Below, piece by piece: positions 47,247 to 57,749 of a DNA stretch of 64,000 nt (positions are counted from its first letter, which is position 1; each line of letters opens with the position of its first letter). Source of the DNA: Hemerocallis citrina. Taxonomy: Eukaryota; Streptophyta; Magnoliopsida; Asparagales; Asphodelaceae. Both the position numbers and the translations under genes were made by a program. The notes below the pieces were generated by a model, which was not told the DNA's origin, ran no database searches, and saw nothing but the letters and a program-made list of their open reading frames with translations. The stretch spans positions 51,490,565-51,554,564 of the forward strand of contig CM030366.1 of the NCBI GenBank assembly GCA_017893485.1. Reading direction: 5' to 3'.

Positions 47247-49350
47247 TTTAACATACAACATTGGGAAACACGGACCCCCTTCCAAGTACACTTACCTATG
47301 TTGTCCACTCTATAGCCCTTTCCTCAAACCCCGGCTTGTTATATTTGTTCAGGCAGATTTTGTGTACTTGTATCTATACATGCGAAACAGGGTTGAAATA
47401 ATATAAATTAATTCTAAGAAAAATTGGGGATGTCCTATAGGGTGTCCAGCAACTACAAATAAAATTTCGTGTCAAACGCTCGCTGGTTATACAGCTAAAT
47501 TAATTTGCAAAGTAAATGTATACAGCAGTTTTGCAAATCTGCGTCTACTGACACAGCTGCAGTATAACTGCCATAACTCCTAGACCGTAACTCCAAATTC
47601 AAAAATTTCGGAGTCTATCGATATCTACACATCCAGACCTACAATTTCTATTCAGGACTTGGGCCCAGATTCAAATGATAAAAGGGTCGAAACTGCAAAA
47701 GAATATTCAGACAGCAACACGTAGAATTAACTTGCTAGTGTAGATTCCATGGAAAAATGTCTTTTGGCGTCTAAGTTATTATGTGGCATCAATACATGAT
47801 AATGGAGGTCAAAACAGCAAATAATAAATGTTTTCCAAGCCATAGGGTCGCAAGTTCGTCAAAAATTGAATGTGACATGTATCTACAAATTTAGGGCTCC
47901 TTAATTCGTGTGTCTACATTTTCATGTGTCCAAGGGTAAAAGAGTCCAATAATTATAAATTAAATACGAGGAAATTTTGTGACTCTTAGAATTGTCAATT
48001 TGGAGGTTCAATATTGATCCACAACGATATTTCAAAGAGGAGTCACAATCTAACTATTTGTAGTATTTCAAGGATGCTTGTACTAGAACAACAAAATGTA
48101 CAAGGATACTTGCCTTAATTCGACGACGATCGATCCACTTGTAGTAGAAAATTGGGTAGAAAAATTTCGGAAGAAGTCCTCAAAAAGCGCGTGCGAAAAA
48201 CTACCGAAGATCGAGTTTTCCACCCACACAGGATCAGCCAAAACAGCGGACAGCCGATCGGGATTCGCTGCGCCAAAACAGCGAACAGCAAACCCACCCA
48301 ATCAGTACTCTCCCGCACACCGGATCGACGCCCAGAACAGTGAACAGCGAGGTGGGATCCGCTGTGGCCAGAACACGGGACACCGATCAGGTAAGCTCTG
48401 ATAGCGCGGATCTTGACGCGATCTGATGGTCGAGATTCGCTCCCTCCTTTTCGCTGTTCTTCTTCTTCTTCGTTCTCTTCTTCGACGCAGTTCGAAACAG
48501 GGAGAGAGGGAGAGAGATGGGGCGGCGACGGCGGCGGAGCTTCGACGGTGGCACTACATCGGGAAGCGACGCAGCGACGGCGGCACGGCGGAGGCGCGAG
48601 GGTGGACGGAAGGCGACCGCGGGTGTTGCTCTGTTCGTGGGTTCGAACAGAGGGTGAGAGTGGGAGCGGAGTTCGGCGGTGTGGGGTGTTGGCGAAGCGT
48701 CGGAGGTGGAGAGGAGGTCGAGGGGATGAGTTTGGAGGCGACGACGAGGTGTTGCGGTGGTGTGGTGGTCGGAGGTGGTGGAAATGCCGAGCTGGGTAAT
48801 GGGTTCGGAGGTTGGAGAGATGGGGAAGATGACGATGGTAATGGCGGTGAGAGGCGATGGGTGTTGGGGTGCCGGTGAGGCGATGGGGATCGGAGGGGGT
48901 GGAGGCGATGCAAAGGAGGCGGATAGGGTGTGGGTTGGTTTCGGATCGAATGGAGAAAGAAGAAACGGAGGAAGGAGATGATGTTTAGCGGCGGGGTAGT
49001 TTTTAGGTTAGAACAGTAGGGGGTGTAGGGGTTAGGGTTAGGGGTTTAAATAGTGTGGGTTTGCGGGTTCGCGGATTTTGGGTATCCATTTCAGAAAGAA
49101 CCCAACAAGAGAAATGGTTAAAATGCACTAAAATGAAGATTAAGGATATCAATGAGAAGAATTGGTCAATTTCATGAAGAATGATACAAATGGCACACAA
49201 ATGAATTAGATAGAAAGACCCAAATTTTGAGTTGAAACGGAAATAACGATTTCATTCAATCTGAACAAATTACATAATCTCAAATAGACGAGAGAGTACA
49301 ATGAGGCACGAAACAGTATAAAATATAAATATACGGTAATAGGAGTTACA

Positions 49351-49365
49351 AATCCTACCCACCTA
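49351..49365 (-). other. Polypurine tract of G
   Basis: TAGGTGGGTAGGATT on the minus strand, directly before the 3' LTR. The upstream CGAGGACGAAATT motif is also present in A. Confidence 0.88.
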
Positions 49366-49443
49366 ACAAGCAGAATTTCGTCCTCGAAATTCAGACGAGT
49401 AGTACATAGGGTAACCCCTAAAAGAAAAGAAAGAACAACAAGA

Positions 49444-49620
49444 CTACTGAAATAAATGCGGGAACTTCTTCTGGATCTCTTCTTCCAATTTCCAAGTCGA
49501 CTCACCCGGCGAGTGAGGATTCCATGCAACCCGAACCAGTTTTATAACTTTATTCTTCAACACCTTCTCACGCCTGTCCAAGATAGTAACCGGCGGAATC
49601 TCACATGATAAGTCTGGCTA
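49444..49620 (-). pseudogene. pol: Chromodomain end of G pol, behind an amber codon
   Basis: After TAG at 49618-49620 the same frame stays open to TAG at 49444-49446. It encodes ILDRREKVLKNKV, VRVAWNP and a C-terminus TWKLEEEIQKKFPHLF, a Tekay-type chromodomain. The amber codon (probably once CAG) sits between the integrase GPY/F module and this domain, so a pol product would lack its chromatin-targeting end. Confidence 0.85.
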
Positions 49621-50879
49621 TACCGACAACTCCGAGTAGTCAATCACATGACTCTCATCCCTGATGTATCTCCTGAGCTGGGAGACATGAAAGACATCAT
49701 GCACTCCAGATAGAGCCGGCGGCAGCGCGAGTCGATAGGCCACCCTACCTACTCGCTCCACAATGTCGAAAGGCCCGATGAACCTGGGGCTTAGCTTGCC
49801 TCCACCTCCAAATCGGATAACGCCTCTCCACGGTGATACCTTGAGGAACACATGGTCTCCTACCTCAAATTCCAATGGCCTCCTGTGGACGTCTGCCCAC
49901 TTCTTCTGCCTGTCCTGAGCCGCTACAAGGTGCTTCCTAATCTGAGCCACTGCGTCGACTGTCTTGATAATCAAATCTGGCCCCAACAATTTCCTTTCAC
50001 CAATGTCGTCCCAGCACACTGGCGACCTACACTTCCGACCATACAATGCCTCATACGGTGCAGCTTTAAGACTGGCCTGATAGCTGTTGTTGTACGAGAA
50101 TTCAACTAAGTGTAGGTGATCCTCCCAAGACCCTCCAAACTGAAGCACGCAGGACCTCAACATATCCTCCAAGGTCTGAATGGTCCTCTCCGACTGCCCG
50201 TCTGTCTGAGGATGGAATGTTGTACTGTACTTCAGCTTGCTCCCAAGACTGTTCTGCAGGCTTTCCCAAAACTGAGATCGAAACCTGGTATCCCTGTCAG
50301 ACACGATGCTGACTGGAACCCCATGGAGTCTGACAATCTCCTGCATGTATCTCTCTACTAGACTCTAGTAGACTGACCAACTCTGAAGGGGATGAAATGA
50401 GCGCTCTTCGTCAGTCTGTCAACAATCACCCAAATGGCGTTGTGACCCTTAGGACTCCTTGGCAAAGCGGTCACAAAATCCATGGTGATGTGCTCCCACT
50501 TCCACTCCGGAATGGAAAGAGGCTGGAGCAATCCGGCGGTCCTCTGATGTTCTGCCTTCACCTGCTGGCAGATCAAGCACTGAGACACAAATCTGGCTAC
50601 TGCCCTTTTCATGCCATGCCACCAGAAGTGGAGCTTCAAATCCCGATACATCTTGGTACCACCGGGATGAATAGAGTATGCTGACTGGTGGGCCTCCTCG
50701 AGCAGTTTCCGTCTGACTTCACCCCTTGGGACACACAGCCTAGCCCCAAAGCGAAGTGATCCATCAGAGTGAATGATCATATCGGTCCTCAAACCTGCCT
50801 CAACTTCTGCCCGGAACTTCTGTAACTGCTCATCACCTGCCTGAGCTTCCTTGATCTGCTCCACCAAAGACGACTGCAA
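49621..50879 (-). pseudogene. pol: Integrase of G, one frame break
   Basis: An HHCC zinc region (SIHPGGTKMYRDLKLHFWW; CLICQQVKAE), first catalytic Asp in ITMDFVTALPRS, second in VSDRDTRFRSQFW, and Glu in TDGQSERTIQTLEDM, all present. The GPY/F module (SPRFIGPFDIVERVGR) is intact. The 5' half (50358-50879) and 3' half (49618-50346) are in different frames, joined by a palindromic CTACTAGACTCTAGTAG at 50355-50371. Domain length is otherwise normal. Confidence 0.93.
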
Positions 50880-52166
50880 CTAAAGCATCATGCAACTGCG
50901 ATCGGTGCCTGGCAAAATCACGTTCAGATCTAATCTCCTCATCTGCTCAATAAGTTCCTTCTGTTGGGTCAAACACATGACGGCTGGTTTCCTGCTCAAC
51001 GCATCTGGCACCATATTCACCTTACCAGGGTGATACTGCAAACTAATGTCGTAGTCAGCCATCAACTCTAACCAGCGCCTCTGCCTCATATTCAGCTCAA
51101 TCTGAGTGAAGACATACTTGAGACTCTTGTGGTCAGTAAAAATTTCCACTCGGTCTCCAAGCAAGTAGTGCCTCCACAACTTCAGAGCGTAAATCACTGC
51201 TGCCAACTCCAAATTATGAGTAGGGTAGTTCTTCTTGTGCGGCCTCAACTGCCTGGATGCATAAGCAACCACCCGACCCTTCTGCATTAGCACTGCACCT
51301 AGACCTCTGCTTGAAGCATCGCAGTGAATAACGAAGCCACCCGAACCATCTGGTATAGTTAACACGGGCGCTGATGTCAACCTGTTCTTCAACTCTGTGA
51401 AGGCTTCACTGCAGGCCTCATTCCAAACAAACCTCTGATCTTTTCCTGTCAGCTTAGTCAAAGGCCCAGCTATCTTCGAGAAGTCCTGAACAAACTTTCT
51501 GTAATACCCTGCTAGCCCGAGGAAACTCCTCACCTCAGAAACTGACTTTGGCACTGGCCAATCCTTCACTGAAGCAATCTTGGACGGATCAACTGAGATT
51601 CCCTCGCCCGAGATAATATGTCCCAAGAATGTAACTCGATCAAGCCAGAACTCACACTTGCTGAGCTTTCCATAGAGCTTGTTCTCCCTCAGAGTCTGCA
51701 AGACTATTCTCAGATGTTCCGCATGATCTTCCCGATTCCGTGAATACACCAAGATATCGTCTATAAAGACCACCACGAACCTGTCAAGAAACTGGGAGAA
51801 GACCCTGTTCATCAAGCTCATAAATACTGCTGGAGCATTCGTGACACCGAAGGGCATCACCAAGAACTCATAATGCCCATACCTGGTCCTGAACGCAGTC
51901 TTCGGCACATCTGCTGCCTTCACTTTCACCTGATGGTACCCCGAGCGAAGATCCAACTTCGAAAACACTGCAGCACCGCCCAACTGATCAAACAGATCAT
52001 CAATCCTGGGTAGTGGATATCGATTCTTCACAGTGACACTGTTCAGCTCCCGATAATCCATGCACAACCTGCGGCTTCCGTCCTTCTTATTGACGAATAG
52101 CACAGGAGCTCCCCACGGTGACACACTGGGCCGGATGAAACCCAAATCCAATAGACCCTGAATCTA
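50880..52166 (-). pseudogene. pol: Reverse transcriptase and RNase H of G, bounded by amber codons
   Basis: A complete [62 protein letters not shown] and active site FIDDILVYS, followed by [16 protein letters not shown] and [13 protein letters not shown]. RNase H has [36 protein letters not shown] and DALSRKP with all expected acidic residues. TAG at 52164-52166 separates it from protease (context fits an original CAG) and TAG at 50880-50882 separates it from integrase. No lesion inside the domains. Confidence 0.95.
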
Positions 52167-52765
52167 TACCTTCAACTCCGCAAGCTCAACTGGCGCCATC
52201 CTGTACGGGCTCTTCGATATTGGCACTGTACCCGGCAGAACGTCAATACTGAACTCCACCTCTCGATCTGGAGGTAACCCGGGCAATTCCTCTGGGAAGA
52301 CATCAAGGAATTCCCGCACTACTAGAGGCGCAACCTCACAGCCTGTGTGCAACTCCATTGCACCATCTTCATCGTTCGCCACCTTCTTACCACGCCCAAG
52401 GGGTGTCTCCCCAGTATGGAATTCAAACTCATCATGCTCCGGAATCCTGAATACAACCTTCTTCGCTCGGCAATCGATAACGGCATGAGATTTCCCCAGC
52501 CAATCCATGCCGAGAATCACGTCGAAACCTGAATTGCCAATCACTATTAGGTCTGCCTTGAAATCCCTGCCCCCAATAATCAAGGGACTCTGCTTACACT
52601 CCTTGGAGCAAACGACAACACCGCCACCTGTTGTGATGTTCCAAGCTGTTGGCATATCATTGCACTCTAACTGATGCTGATCCACGAAGCGAGAGGAAAC
52701 AAAAGAGTGGGTCGCCCCGGAATCAAATAGAACATGGGCAGGAAAGGAATGGACTAGGATAATAC
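52167..52765 (-). pseudogene. pro: Aspartic protease of G
   Basis: Begins right after the second intron-like segment. It has the active site VLFDSGATHSFVS (near 52708-52746), VILGMDWLGKSHAVIDC and the ELPGLPPDREVEFSIDV linker into RT. The protease domain itself is intact. Joined across the intron it continues the Gag frame, giving a single Gag-Pro-Pol reading except for the amber codons. Confidence 0.93.
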
Positions 52766-52912
52766 CTATGATAGATTCAAAATGCAGGAAGGGATGAATA
52801 TGCAGGACTCTAGGGGATAGCAAATATTGAGGTGGAAAGATTTACACAAGGTATGGTGCAAGATGAACGATAAAGCATGAAATAGATAACAAACAATAAA
52901 ATACAATAATAC
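52766..52912 (-). other. Candidate intron 2 of G at the gag-pro junction
   Basis: 147 bp on the minus strand: exon GCAG, then GTATTATTGTATTTTATTG..., ending ...TTGAATCTATCATAG before exon GTATTATCC. AT-rich, GT...AG ends. Removal joins Gag to protease as Val-Val-Ala-Gly-Ile-Ile-Leu-Val. Kept in, it adds a single in-frame TAA at 52842-52844 that ends Gag. AGGTATTAT is repeated at both edges, so a small insertion with a 9-bp duplication is an alternative. Confidence 0.6.
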
Positions 52913-54154
52913 CTGCAACGACCTCCTCCGCGGTCTCAGCTTCCTCTGTAGTCAGGTTGAAGGCCTGACCTCTCCTCGGGGCAGCGGTCCTCTGACCGAC
53001 GATCTGATGCTGAGGGGGAAGTGGCGGCCTGGCCTGACCCTGAACTGGCGCTCTTGGCTGAACTGGTCCCCTAGCTGGTGGAGTCAACCCTCTGCGCGGG
53101 CACTCCCGCATCATGTGATCACCAGCTCCACAAGTAAAACACTGACGACCTGCTGTCCTACAGTCCCTGCGCTCATGACCAACCTTGTAGCAAAAATCAC
53201 ATATCACATCCCTCCTCGGAGCCGTAGGCGGGTATGGCGAGGCTCTCGGTGCTAAGGTTGGAACTGGCCTCCTGATTGGCCCTCCAGTGGGCCTAGTAGC
53301 AACAGGGTGCGGGGCAGACCGCTGGATAGCACGCTTCCGTCCGCTGGTCTGTTCCTGACTCCTAGCAGCCTCTAGGATGTCGGTGTAAGAACGAAGTCTC
53401 AACGCAGCCAGGCGATCCTGGATATCGATATCCAAGCCCAGTAAGAAGTGACGGCCCTTGGCCTCATCATCAGCCACCATAGTCGTGGCAAAGCGGCTCA
53501 AACGGGTAAACTCCGCGGCATACTCGTCCACGGTCCGATTTCCCTGATTCAAGATAGTGTCTTAGTTAAGCATCGATATATCATAGAACGACAGATGAAA
53601 TTCTGCATATAAAACACTATTTGACGAACCTGGGTGAGCGCGACAAATTGCCGCTCCATCTCGTTCCTGACGACATCAGGGAAGAACTTTGTGAGGAAGC
53701 TCTCCCTGAAAAGGGCCCAGGCGACAGGGCGCTCAAGTCTCTCCATCTCAGCTCGCCACCAGATGTGGGCGAGATCCACCAGCTGGATGCTCACGACATC
53801 CACTCGGTCCACATCGGCTATCCTGGCAGCGATTAACAACTGCTCCGTCCTAATGAGCCACTACTCAGCCTCCAATGGACCTTCAGCACCTGAAAACTTA
53901 TCGGGGTGTAGTTTCATGAAATCAGCCACGTTGCCCGGTCTAGGCGGCAACACCCCAGGCGCAGGTGCAATAGGCTCTCTGTTGGCAGCTCCTAAGACTG
54001 CCCTCATCATCTCGGCATGCTCCCTCTGCATTTGCATCATCTGCTGCGCGTGCCGTTCATTTTGTTCTTGCTGCATCCGTAATAGCTGCATAATGGCGGG
54101 ATGGTCAGTCTGATCACCCCCAGACTGGGCGGACGAAGCGTTCTTTCGAGCCAT
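52913..54154 (-). pseudogene. gag: Gag of G, with one candidate intron
   Basis: ATG at 54152-54154 (MARKNASSAQSGG), then a Gln/Met-rich coiled-coil stretch, the capsid region (FSGAEGPLEAE; WWRAEMERLERPVAW; TVDEYAAEFTRLSRFA) and two intact CCHC knuckles (CDFCYKVGHERRDC; CFTCGAGDHMMREC, about 53105-53203), then a Pro/Arg-rich tail. Lesion: TAG at 53861-53863, where context fits TGG. The capsid is interrupted by 86 bp with intron features (53544-53629). Exon 1 (53630-54154) is 175 codons. Gag forms the cytoplasmic particle and binds element RNA. Confidence 0.9.
53544..53629 (-). other. Candidate intron 1 inside G gag
   Basis: 86 bp on the minus strand: exon ...CTCACCCAG, then GTTCGTCAAATAG..., ending ...CTTGAATCAG before exon GGAAATCGG. 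It is AT-rich, has GT...AG ends, and contains a CTTAACTAAG branch-like site about 25 nt before the AG. Removal changes frame by the needed amount (86 is not a multiple of 3) and yields Leu-Thr-Gln-Gly-Asn-Arg-Thr-Val. C's gag reads Leu-Lys-Gln-Gly-Ser-Leu-Thr-Val at this point with no extra sequence. Confidence 0.75.
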
Positions 54155-54303
54155 GTCCTGCACAAACCCAAACAATCAGGATCCAGATCAAGTTGATAAT
54201 AAATTTTTTCATGCAATTTCATGGCCTGCCAAATGCTGAGTTAACCCTGACTGAGTCAGGCCTGTCTAATGTATTAGTTAGCTAACACATTAGCCATAAC
54301 CTG

Positions 54304-54315
54304 GCTCTGATACCA
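54304..54315 (-). other. Primer binding site of G
   Basis: TGGTATCAGAGC on the minus strand, ten bases after the 5' LTR end, preceded by AGGTTTTTAG as in A. Confidence 0.93.
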
Positions 54316-54325
54316 CTAAAAACCT

Positions 54326-57300
54326 TGTCACGCCCCGCCTCCTAAAAATATGGAATACGAGCACGTGACGAAGCCTAGCGAATGATCTTAACATCACTCA
54401 TAAGCTGTAGGATCGACTCAGCATCAGGACAAGAATATAACAAGAGAGATATACATAACCAAGCATGCATGAATAATCCATTAGCAACAGAAATAACTGA
54501 AATATAATAAAACATCCAAATAGTTCAAGTCTGGATCAAGTTAAACTCGGGAACATCAGCCCGTTACAAGTTCTTAAATTTGCAAGAGATAATAGTCCAA
54601 GAAAGCAAGTAATGCAAGAAGTAAATATTCAAATTAAGTTCTTCTCCACTTGAAGGCTAAAACCTTTGCTCACCAATTCCAGCGGGTAGCTCGTTTCCAA
54701 AGCCTGCTTAATAAATATTAAAAAAACGGAGAACAGGAAAAAAAACAAGAGAAAATGCCCTTAGTGCAAGCTAGGGCCACAAATAGTAAAACGAGTACAA
54801 GTATGGGGAATAGGAATCAAGAATGCAACAGGGACATAGCAAATAATGGAAGAACCAAGAACTAGCTAACGAGAAGGATAACTCAAGTAAATAGACTGGG
54901 TAACAAATACTAGTGGTAAAACAAGTAACAAATGAACACACAGAGTATCTAACCTCAAGTGATACGCATCTAGTTCAAGTGTCAGGTATCTAGTCTCAAA
55001 TCTAGTGTCAAGTTGTTAGGTCTCAAGTATCAAGTTGTCAAGTATCAAGTAGCAAGTTGTCAAGTATCAAGTAACAAGTTGTCAAGTATCAAGTAACAAG
55101 TATCAAGTTCAAGTTTCAGGTTCAAGTCTCATGTATTATGTCATCAAGTATCAATAACAGGTGTCATGTTCAAGTTTCATGTATCAGATATCAGGTAACC
55201 AGGTAATCAGGTAATAGGATAATCATGTATCAGGATAATCAGGTAACAGGATGATCATGTATCAGGTATTAAGTTCAAGTCTTGTGTGATTACTATCTAG
55301 GTAGCACTTCATGCATCCATACTTTTACTACATGGTTGCTACAGTCAAATCAGTTACGTTTAGACCTAGTAATGGAGTCATAGGGCGGCATACTCAGGTA
55401 TCAAGTGTCAAGCAAGTGATCAATCATGGACTCTAGAGGTGGCCCCCGTAGACTCTAGAGGTGGCCCCCGTCACCCATGACGTGGCACTTAGTTCTACGT
55501 GGCACTTAGTTCCATGTGATCTCAACTATATATCATGTAATCATATAATGGACTCTAGAGGTGGCCCCCGTAGACTCTAGAGGTGGCCCCCGTCACCCAT
55601 GACGTAGCACTTAGTTCTACGTGGCACTTAGTTCCATTTAACATACAACATTGGGAAACACGGACCCCCTTCCGAGTACACTTACCTATGTTGTCCACTC
55701 TATAGCCCTTTCCTCAAACCCCGGCTTGTTATATTTGTTCAGGCAGATTTTGTGTACTTGTATCTATACATGCGAAACAGGGTTGAAATAATATAAATTA
55801 ATTCTAAGAAAAATTGGGGATGTCCTATAGGGTGTCCAGCAACTACAAATAAAATTTCGTGTCAAACGCTCGCTGGTTATACAGCTAAATTAATTTGCAA
55901 AGTAAATGTATACAGCAGTTTTGCAAATCTGCGTCTACTGACACAGCTGCAGTATAACTGCCATAACTCCTAGACCGTAACTCCAAATTCAAAAATTTCG
56001 GAGTCTATCGATATCTACACATCCAGACCTACAATTTCTATTCAGGACTCGGGCCCAGATTCAAATGATAAAAGGGTCGAAACTGCAAAAGAATATTCAG
56101 ACAGCAACACGTAGAATTAACTTGCTAGTGTAGATTCCATGGAAAAATGTCTTTTGGCGTCTAAGTTATTATGTGGCATCAATACATGATAATGGAGGTC
56201 AAAACAGCTAATAATAAATGTTTTCCAAGCCATAGGGTCGCAAGTTCGTCAAAAATTGAATGTGACATGTATCTACAAATTTAGGGCTCCTTAATTCGTG
56301 TGTCTACATTTTCATGTGTCCAAGGGTAAAAGAGTCCAATAATTATAAATTAAATACGAGAAAATTTTGTGACTCTTAGAATTGTCAATTTGGAGGTTCA
56401 ATATTGATCCACAACGATATTTCAAAGAGGAGTCACAATCTAATTATTTGTAGTATTTCAAGGATGCTTGTACTAGAACAACAAAATGTACAAGGATACT
56501 TGCCTTAATTCGACGACGATCGATCCACTTGTAGTAGAAAATTGGGTAGAAAAATCCCGGAAGAAGTCCTCAAACAGCGCGTGCGAAAAACTACCGAAGA
56601 TCGAGTTTTCCACCCACACAGGATCAGCCAAAACAGCGGACAGCCGATCGGGATTCGCTGCGCCAAAACAGCGAACAGCAAACCCACCCAATCAGTACTC
56701 TCCCGCACACCGGATCGACGCCCAGAACAGCGAACAGCGAGGTGGGATCCGCTGTGGCCAGAACACGGGACACCGATCAGGTAAGCTCTGATAGCGCGGA
56801 TCTTGACGCGATCTGATGGTCGAGATTCGCTCCCTCCTTTTCGCTGTTCTTCTTCTTCTTCGTTCTCTTCTTCGACGCAGTTCGAAACAGGGAGAGAGGG
56901 AGAGAGATGGGGCGGCGACGGCGGCGGAGCTTCGACGGTGGCACTACGTCGGGAAGCGACGCAGCGACGGCGGCACGGTGGAGGCGCGAGGGTGGACGGA
57001 AGGCGACCGCGGGTGTTGCTCTGTTCGTGGGTTCGAACAGAGGGTGAGAGTGGGAGAGGAGTTCGGCGGTGTGGGGTGTTGGCGAAGCGTCGGAGGTGGA
57101 GAGGAGGTCGAGGGGATGAGTTTGGAGGCGACGACGAGGTGTTGCGGTGGTGTGGTGGTCGGAGGTGGTGGAAATGCCGAGCTGGGTAATGGGTTCGGAG
57201 GTTGGAGAGATGGGGAAGATGACGATGGTAATGGCGGTGAGAGGCGATGGGTGTTGGGGTGCCGGTGAGGCGATGGGGATCGGAGGGGGTGGAGGCGATG

Positions 57301-57740
57301 CGAAGGAGGCGGATAGGGTGTGGGTTGGTTTCGGATCGAAGGGAGAAAGAAGAAACGGAGGAAGGAGATGATGTTTAGCGGCGGGGTAGTTTTTAGGTTA
57401 GAACAGTAGGGGGTGTAGGGGTTAGGGTTAGGGATTTAAATAGTGTGGGTTTGCGGGTTCGCGGGTTTTGGGTATCCATTTCACAAAGAACCCAACAAGA
57501 GAAATGGTTAAAATGCACTAAAATGAAGATTAAGGATATCAATGAGAAGAATTGGTCAATTTCATGAAGAATGATACAAATGGCACACAAATGAATTAGA
57601 TAGAAAGACCCAAATTTTGAGTTGAGACGGAAATAACGATTTCATTCAATCTGAACAAATTACATAATCTCAAATAGACGAGAGAGTACAATGAGGCACA
57701 AAACAGTATAAAATATAAATATAGGGTAATAGGAGTTACA
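54326..57740 (-). mobile_element. 5' LTR of G
   Basis: 3,415 bp. Promoter-like TATTTAAA at 57435-57442, C-rich leader 56820-57370 (sense on minus), 122-bp duplication at 55428-55636, low-complexity tract at 54950-55270. Minus-strand AATTAAGGCAAGTATCC near 56495-56510 resembles a GC-type 5' splice site. Nearly identical to the 3' LTR, implying recent insertion. Confidence 0.96.
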
Positions 57741-57749
57741 GCTTTCTAC

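Larger units (their letters stand above)
45950..49350 (-). mobile_element. 3' LTR of G
   Basis: 3,401 bp, minus-strand reading TGTAACTCCTATTACCG ... GGCGGGGCGTGACA. It contains a TATTTAAA promoter-like box (49045-49052), a C-rich leader (48430-48980, sense on minus), a duplicated 122-bp block (47038-47246) and TATCAAGT-type low complexity (46560-46870). Plus-strand frames of 128-150 codons at 48413-48878 are antisense to the C-rich leader and not genes. Confidence 0.95.
45950..57740 (-). mobile_element. Young Tekay-type Ty3/gypsy element G
   Basis: 11,791 bp on the minus strand, flanked by GCTTT at 45945-45949 and 57741-57745. LTRs 45950-49350 (3') and 54326-57740 (5') are almost identical by eye, one notable difference being a 15-bp indel near 46140/54518. 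Order on the minus strand: 5' LTR, primer site, gag, protease, RT, RNase H, integrase, chromodomain, polypurine tract, 3' LTR. All domains are full length. Lesions are four TAG codons and one frame break in integrase. Two intron-like segments interrupt gag and the gag-pro junction. Confidence 0.97.

Noticed and set aside
48413..48981. Plus-strand frames of 74-150 codons, repeated at 56803-57371
   Set aside because: Antisense to the C-rich leader of G, present in both LTRs, Gly/Arg-rich low complexity.
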